Below the pieces are notes generated by a model, which made no database searches, had not been told where the DNA came from, and saw only the letters and a list, made by a program, of their open reading frames with translations. A program made the position numbers and the translations under genes. A DNA stretch of 64,000 nt from Lachnospiraceae bacterium (GTDB taxonomy: Bacteria > Bacillota_A > Clostridia > Lachnospirales > Lachnospiraceae). Of the stretch, positions 59,962 through 64,000 are shown one piece after another; the stretch's first letter is position 1, and each line of letters opens with the position of its first letter. Location of the stretch: assembly GCA_024690425.1 (NCBI GenBank), contig JAILCT010000043.1, forward strand, positions 1-64,000, in the 5' to 3' direction.

Positions 59962-61158
59962 ATGGGCAATATAGATTATTTGGAAGACGTAATGCAGGTG
60001 GCTCCGCTCAAGCTGGTCATACATGACAGTTTTGCCGAAGTGGGACGCCAGGTCAATGAGTATCTTGTCAAGTTCCGCAAGCAGGTCAATCAGCAGCATC
60101 TTGACTCTCCAGCTTTTCAGGGCTATCAGACGGAGGATTTTATCGCCGATTGTTCATGGCCCAGATTCGGTTCAGGTGAAGGCAAGGCTGAATTTCATGA
60201 ATCCATCCGCGGCAAGGACTTATATGTGCTTGCGGATGTTGTCAACCACAGTCTTACCTATCCGATCAACGGGTTCACCAACCATATGTCTCCCGACGAC
60301 ATATATCAGGACATCAAGCGCATCATCGCCGCAGCTGCAGGCAAGGCCCACAGGATCACGGTGATAATGCCCTTCCTTTACGAAAGCCGTCAGCATAAGC
60401 GCTACGGACGCGAATCTCTCGACTGTGCCTATGCAATAGAAGAGCTTAGCGAAATGGGCGTGACCAACATAGTAACCTTTGATGCCCATGATCCCAGGGT
60501 ACAGAACTCGGCTCCCTTATGCGGCTTCGATAATTTCCAGCCCCCCTATCAGTTTATAAGGGCTCTTCTCCACTATGAGAAGGACCTTGTCATTGACAAG
60601 GATAATCTTGTTGTCATCTGTCCCGATGAAGGAGCACTTCCCAGGGCTGTGTATTTCGCGGGTGTTCTCGGTGTGGATACGGGAATGTTTTATAAAAGAA
60701 GGGACTACTCCAAGGTTGTTAACGGTAAGAACCCCATAGTCGCGCACGAATTCCTTGGTGATAATATAGATGGCAAGGATGTCATTGTCATAGATGATAT
60801 TATCTCATCCGGCGGAAGCATGATAGATACTGCCAAGCAGCTTAAAGCCATGAATGCCAAGCGCGTGTTCATCTGCTGTACATTCGGTCTTTTTACCGAC
60901 GGACTTGAGATTTTCGATGAAGCATATGAAAAGTGTTATTTCGACAGGATAATATGCACCAACCTGAATTATCATTCACCCGAGCTGTACAAGCGGGCCT
61001 ATTACATAGAAGCCAACATGAGCAAGTTCTTAGCTTCGATCATCGACTTTATGAACCATGATGTTGCATTATCGAATGTTCATACTCCTACCGAGAAGAT
61101 AAACCAGATACTTGCAAAATACAATAAACGCGAATATGTTGATGAGCCGTTGAACTGA
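59962..61158 (+). CDS. prs: Ribose-phosphate pyrophosphokinase, long form
   Basis: Prs makes PRPP from ribose 5-phosphate and ATP. At about 398 residues it is some 80 longer than the usual 315-residue enzyme; extra sequence lies at the N-terminus (first 60 residues) and C-terminus. Family marks are 'RGKDLYVLADVVNHSLTYP', 'ITVIMPFLYESRQHKRYGRE' (the usual PYxRQ), 'NIVTFDAHDPRVQ' and the PRPP loop 'DVIVIDDIISSGGSMIDTA'. I start it at ATG 59962 (GGAG six bases before); ATG 59956 adds two residues. It stands alone between a good promoter and a strong terminator. Confidence 0.93.
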   Translation: MGNIDYLEDVMQVAPLKLVIHDSFAEVGRQVNEYLVKFRKQVNQQHLDSPAFQGYQTEDFIADCSWPRFGSGEGKAEFHESIRGKDLYVLADVVNHSLTYPINGFTNHMSPDDIYQDIKRIIAAAAGKAHRITVIMPFLYESRQHKRYGRESLDCAYAIEELSEMGVTNIVTFDAHDPRVQNSAPLCGFDNFQPPYQFIRALLHYEKDLVIDKDNLVVICPDEGALPRAVYFAGVLGVDTGMFYKRRDYSKVVNGKNPIVAHEFLGDNIDGKDVIVIDDIISSGGSMIDTAKQLKAMNAKRVFICCTFGLFTDGLEIFDEAYEKCYFDRIICTNLNYHSPELYKRAYYIEANMSKFLASIIDFMNHDVALSNVHTPTEKINQILAKYNKREYVDEPLN

Positions 61159-61180
61159 TTCAACGGCTCATTACTTTTTG
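61142..61180 (+). terminator. Terminator of prs, overlapping its stop codon
   Basis: A perfect 13-bp stem ATGAGCCGTTGAA/TTCAACGGCTCAT with loop CTGA is followed by TACTTTTTG. The stem includes the end of prs. It probably also stops the converging yraN transcript. Confidence 0.93.
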
Positions 61181-61190
61181 AAAATCATTT

Positions 61191-61547
61191 TTATCCTTCT
61201 ATATACTCAAACGCATTCTTATACCACTCAATACGCTCACCCAGTATCGCGATCACATCAAAGCGTACATTATCGGTATCCTTAAGCTTCCTGTATACCC
61301 TGAAATAATCGGCGACTCTCGAGATCCTGAACTGCTTGCGGTAATCTACTGCCGCAGCGGGATCGCCTGCAGCCTCAGTCCTTCTGTATTTGACTTCAAA
61401 AAAGATATAGTAGCTCCCATCATGACCTACTATATCTATCTCTCCGTATCCTGATCTGAAGTTTCTGTCTATTATCTTAACACCCTGCGCGTTGAGAAAT
61501 GAAACAGCCATATCTTCATATTTGCTTCCGACGCTGCGTCTGTTCAT
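61191..61547 (-). CDS. UPF0102/YraN family protein
   Basis: The 118 residues match the YraN family, a nuclease-fold (Holliday-junction-resolvase-like) group: 'GSKYEDMAVSFLNAQGVKII', 'RNFRSGYGEIDIVGHDG', 'YIFFEVKYRR' and 'KQFRISRVADYFRVYRKL'. The 'GEIDIV...EVKYR' motif is the expected Asp/Glu/Lys metal-nuclease site. The biological role is unknown. It begins four bases after the stop of the FlhB-like gene and ends just before the prs terminator. This order (rnhB, ylqG, ylqH, yraN) is common in Firmicutes. Confidence 0.94.
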   Translation of the reverse strand: MNRRSVGSKYEDMAVSFLNAQGVKIIDRNFRSGYGEIDIVGHDGSYYIFFEVKYRRTEAAGDPAAAVDYRKQFRISRVADYFRVYRKLKDTDNVRFDVIAILGERIEWYKNAFEYIEG

Positions 61548-61550
61548 TTA

Positions 61551-61847
61551 TCACCTGACCCCGCTGACCTTGCCCTTTATCTTCTCCATCTCATCAACAA
61601 ATACCAGTATCTCGGCAACCACTTCATACAGCTCAGGGGGAATGTAATCACCTATCTCAAGCTTACTTAGTGTCTTTGCCAGCTTACTGTCCTGGTGCAG
61701 AGGTACATCCGACTCTTTGGCCTTCTCTATTATCTTTTCAGCCAGGGCGCCGCGCCCGCTTGCTATGACCTTGGGCGCAACATCACCCGGGTCATATTCC
61801 AGAGCTATCGCCTGCTTGACTTTTGGCTTCTTGTCCTTATCATCCAT
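61551..61847 (-). CDS. ylqH: FlhB C-terminal-domain homologue (YlqH type)
   Basis: The 98 residues cover only the cytoplasmic C-terminal domain of FlhB ('AIALEYDPGDVAPKVIASGR', 'IIEKAKESDVPLHQDSKLAK', 'IGDYIPPELYEVVAEILVFV'). No membrane domain is present and the NPTH autocleavage site is absent, as in B. subtilis YlqH. FlhB's C-domain sets substrate specificity of the flagellar export gate, so this protein may substitute or compete. It follows a FliK-like gene by 49 bases; FliK is the partner that flips FlhB. Confidence 0.92.
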   Translation of the reverse strand: MDDKDKKPKVKQAIALEYDPGDVAPKVIASGRGALAEKIIEKAKESDVPLHQDSKLAKTLSKLEIGDYIPPELYEVVAEILVFVDEMEKIKGKVSGVR

Positions 61848-61896
61848 CCAGATACTCCCACTCTGATCCCTGAATCCCTGTCTTGTTACTATACTC

Positions 61897-63756
61897 TTAT
61901 GCCCTTATGTCAAAGGATAGTTTGGATCTTATCGGTCCTCCCACCAGACCGTTGCTCTTCTCCTTGAGCATTTCTCCGACAACAGTCTTCTTTGGTTCGT
62001 TCGGACTCTTCATTGTGACTGTTGTGGACATATTATAACCTTTTTTCTGTAATCTTGCATCAAGAATACCGATATTGGCTTCTATAAGATCAAGTGCAGC
62101 TTCATCATTAAAGTAAAAATTCGTATTGACCTTGTTCTTCTGCATTGCCACATAGACATCCATAGGGCCGAGATTATCCATGTCAAGGTGCAGAAATGCG
62201 CTGACATTACCGTCCCTGTTCTGAAGATTTTTCTTCTTGGTATAGACATAGAGCTCTCCATGGGCGTTCTCCTGGTTCATCCTTATCGGGAGCTGCACGT
62301 ATGCCGCCATCTGGTTGAGCTGGTTCATAAAGTTGACGTTGTCATTTATGTTCTGCGCACTCTTCATGACCTCGCTTCCGGCCTGGCCTGCATTCCTGAG
62401 TATCTCCATGGCCCTCTGCGACTGTTCGGCAAGTGTCTTGTAGAGCTCTTCAACTGCTCCTTCCCTGGCCACGTCGGCAGGATTAAGAAGCATCTGCTTC
62501 ATCAGCTGGTTCCCGACAAGCTGCTTAAAATCATTGTTGTTAAGAATCCTTGCCAGTGCTTCCTTCTGCGCATCCGACAATCCCCTCTCTGCCCTTGACA
62601 TGTCGATCATGGTCCTTACAAAGTCGATCACGTCATTAACCGACATGGTTCCGTCTGTTATATTCTTAAGCTCATCCGCGGGCATGCCCAGCCTGCTTAA
62701 GTCATCCATAAGTCCCTGCATCAGCTGACTGCTCCCGTCAGGTGTACTCCCACCGCTGGAGAGCGCTCCTCCGTCCTGGGAAACAGCTGTTTCTCCCATA
62801 TTGACGGAAGTGTTCATCTCCGGAGTTGATTCCGAATCAGCGTTAAGCGTAACAGCCCATACATCCTCAACCTCCACGGGTACGGTCTCCGGAACTTCCG
62901 CTATTATATTGGTCGGTCCGTTTGCAGCCACCTCTATCGCCTGTACTGCGGTTCCTGCCATCTGCGGATTGTTAAGTATGGCACCCCAATCCCTGTCTCC
63001 CGCCGAGACAAGGCTCAATATATCATTGCTGAGCTGCAGCTGGGCATCCGTAAGGATCTGGCCGGCGTCCGTCATAACAGAAACACTTCCATCTCCCAAA
63101 GCTGCAGGGCCGGTTCCGAGAAGATCGCTCAGACCCTCACTCAGACCGGTCGCATCATTTATTATCTGGTGCTCGAAATTCTTGTAATTCTCATACTGCT
63201 CGATGTTAAGCTCATTTATTGGAAGTCCCAGCTTGGTTAGCTGTACCAGAGTTGCCGGATCGGTCGTCGGATTAGCATCCATAACCCTTACCATGCCTCT
63301 AAGCGCCTGTGAATTAACGCTCATACCTTCATCAAGCATGTTGGTGACCATGGCAAGATTGGTCGCGGTAGGCTTAAGCCCCGCTTCAGAAAGGGCTGCA
63401 TTAGCCATTGTATTGTTTGTAAGATTTGCATACAGGGGATGAAGTGTTGTCTGCTCCCCGTTACTTGTGACCTGGAACATCAGCTTCTGTCCGACAGCTA
63501 TATCCATATTCTGATCAAGACTTGCAGTAAGTGTTGCATTATTGTCAAGGCGAAGGGTGACTTCACCGTTCTTAACGTTCATGACCTCACCGCCGACAAC
63601 CTGTCCCGGTGCTATCGTGACAGCCTGCCCGGCCTGACCCTGAGTGCTGCCGGCAGCATTATTAACAGTGCCGATCGCACCTGCCTGTGAACCTGCAAGG
63701 CTTCCCGGCCCTCCTGCCTGTCGGTATGCATTTATCGCATTCAGATCAAGCGCCAT
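61897..63756 (-). CDS. FliK-like protein (YlqG type)
   Basis: This 619-residue soluble protein is rich in Asn, Gln, Ala and Met. The N-terminal region includes a beta-type segment ('VGGEVMNVKNGEVTLRLDNN'), a long helical middle follows, and the C-terminal 130 residues resemble the flagellar hook-length-control (FliK) C-terminal domain: 'FLHLDMDNLGPMDVYVAMQK', 'VNTNFYFNDEAALDLIEANI' and 'LDARLQKKGYNMST'. It lies in the ylqG position between rnhB and ylqH, but no flagellar operon is in view. It may be a ruler or export-related protein, or have another role. The ribosome site is AGGGAGAAGT. Confidence 0.75.
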   Translation of the reverse strand: MALDLNAINAYRQAGGPGSLAGSQAGAIGTVNNAAGSTQGQAGQAVTIAPGQVVGGEVMNVKNGEVTLRLDNNATLTASLDQNMDIAVGQKLMFQVTSNGEQTTLHPLYANLTNNTMANAALSEAGLKPTATNLAMVTNMLDEGMSVNSQALRGMVRVMDANPTTDPATLVQLTKLGLPINELNIEQYENYKNFEHQIINDATGLSEGLSDLLGTGPAALGDGSVSVMTDAGQILTDAQLQLSNDILSLVSAGDRDWGAILNNPQMAGTAVQAIEVAANGPTNIIAEVPETVPVEVEDVWAVTLNADSESTPEMNTSVNMGETAVSQDGGALSSGGSTPDGSSQLMQGLMDDLSRLGMPADELKNITDGTMSVNDVIDFVRTMIDMSRAERGLSDAQKEALARILNNNDFKQLVGNQLMKQMLLNPADVAREGAVEELYKTLAEQSQRAMEILRNAGQAGSEVMKSAQNINDNVNFMNQLNQMAAYVQLPIRMNQENAHGELYVYTKKKNLQNRDGNVSAFLHLDMDNLGPMDVYVAMQKNKVNTNFYFNDEAALDLIEANIGILDARLQKKGYNMSTTVTMKSPNEPKKTVVGEMLKEKSNGLVGGPIRSKLSFDIRA

Positions 63757-63772
63757 ACTTCTCCCTGTTTTA

Positions 63773-64000
63773 TCAGATAAAGTTGCCTATAAAGCTTCTC
63801 CTGTGTATCGGTGTCGGTCCGTATTTCTTTATTGCCTCTATGTGTCTTGCCGACCCATACCCCTTGTTAGAGGCAAAATCATACTCCGGATAGATCCTGT
63901 CATATTCAACCATAAGCCTGTCCCTTGTGACCTTTGCAACTATGGATGCCGCAGCGATCGAAACCGACTTGGCATCTCCCTTAATGATGGGCACCTGCTT
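63773..64000 (-). CDS. rnhB: Ribonuclease HII, C-terminal part (cut by window edge)
   Basis: The last 75 codons are visible; the gene extends beyond 64000. The sequence matches RNase HII, which removes ribonucleotides from DNA: '[20 protein letters not shown]' holds the conserved Asp/Lys, followed by '[18 protein letters not shown]' and '[20 protein letters not shown]' with 'HRRSF'. It ends at the TGA just before the YlqG start, 16 bases away. The active-site N-terminal half is outside the window. Confidence 0.96.
   Translation of the reverse strand, partial: KQVPIIKGDAKSVSIAAASIVAKVTRDRLMVEYDRIYPEYDFASNKGYGSARHIEAIKKYGPTPIHRRSFIGNFI

Noticed and set aside
1..64000. tRNA or rRNA genes, CRISPR arrays, insertion sequences or prophage
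   Set aside because: No clover-leaf-like runs, no spaced direct repeats, and no transposase, integrase or phage gene were seen in either strand; short intergenic gaps leave little room for them.

Overview
The window looks like chromosome of a low-to-mid GC Gram-positive clostridial bacterium, most likely of the family Lachnospiraceae (Butyrivibrio/Roseburia-like; the family is fairly safe, the genus is a guess). The grounds are strong AGGAGG-type ribosome sites, Gram-positive gene families and gene orders (rnhB-ylqG-ylqH as in Bacillus, nupNOPQ-type ABC genes, yajC-tgt, DUF1292, DUF1015), and an anaerobic redox gene set (NfnAB-like flavoproteins, formate dehydrogenase, Fhs/FolD). Almost everything is on the minus strand and tightly packed. 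Only four genes are on the plus strand: a small unknown gene (16442), a DUF4428/SHOCT-like gene (30572), aroC and prs. I see no rRNA, tRNA, CRISPR array, prophage or insertion sequence.

Layout. 1-16.3 kb: phoH (partial), rlmH, a small membrane protein, an NfnAB-like pair, a zinc-ribbon/TPR membrane protein, folD, fhs, ftsK/spoIIIE, uppP, an MscS channel, glgB and a DUF1015 protein. 16.4-24.7 kb: a small unknown gene, a STAS domain-kinase fusion, a complete BMP-family nucleoside ABC transporter, and a large HAD-phosphatase lipoprotein. 24.7-40.2 kb: a molybdenum-cofactor and formate-dehydrogenase supercluster. In minus-strand order it runs FDH flavoprotein, FDH catalytic subunit, moaA, MOSC-MogA fusion, hslO, modC, then (after an inserted plus-strand gene) modA, modB, moeA, a second MoeA-like protein, a MobB-MoaC fusion and mobA. 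40.3-48.6 kb: amino-acid synthesis (serC-serA, leuB-ilvD-ilvB) with an L,D-transpeptidase between them. 48.6-52.3 kb: yajC, tgt, a VanY-like carboxypeptidase and aroC. 52.3-59.8 kb: a cNMP-binding-fold protein, a beta-propeller protein, a small membrane protein, a GH13 debranching-type protein with eroded catalytic regions, a UvrD-type helicase, DUF1292 and gltX. 59.9-64 kb: prs, yraN, an FlhB C-domain protein, a FliK-like protein and rnhB (partial).

How it fits together. Molybdate uptake (ModABC), pterin-cofactor synthesis and insertion (MoaA, MoaC, MogA, MoeA, MobA/B) all serve the Cys-type, iron-sulfur-rich formate dehydrogenase beside them. Its predicted partner is an NAD(P)-binding flavoprotein. 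Fhs and FolD connect formate to one-carbon folate, and the NfnAB-like pair balances NAD(P)H and ferredoxin. MoaD and MoaE (molybdopterin synthase) are missing here and must lie elsewhere.

The less ordinary items are: a structured leader RNA before modA with a GAAA tetraloop and an 11-nt-receptor-like pair of strands (candidate Moco/Tuco riboswitch); a REP-like 29-bp repeat in four copies, two of which supply both coding ends of modC; repeated hairpins and tiny reading frames in the glgB leader; the apparently dead GH13 enzyme; and the STAS-kinase fusion.
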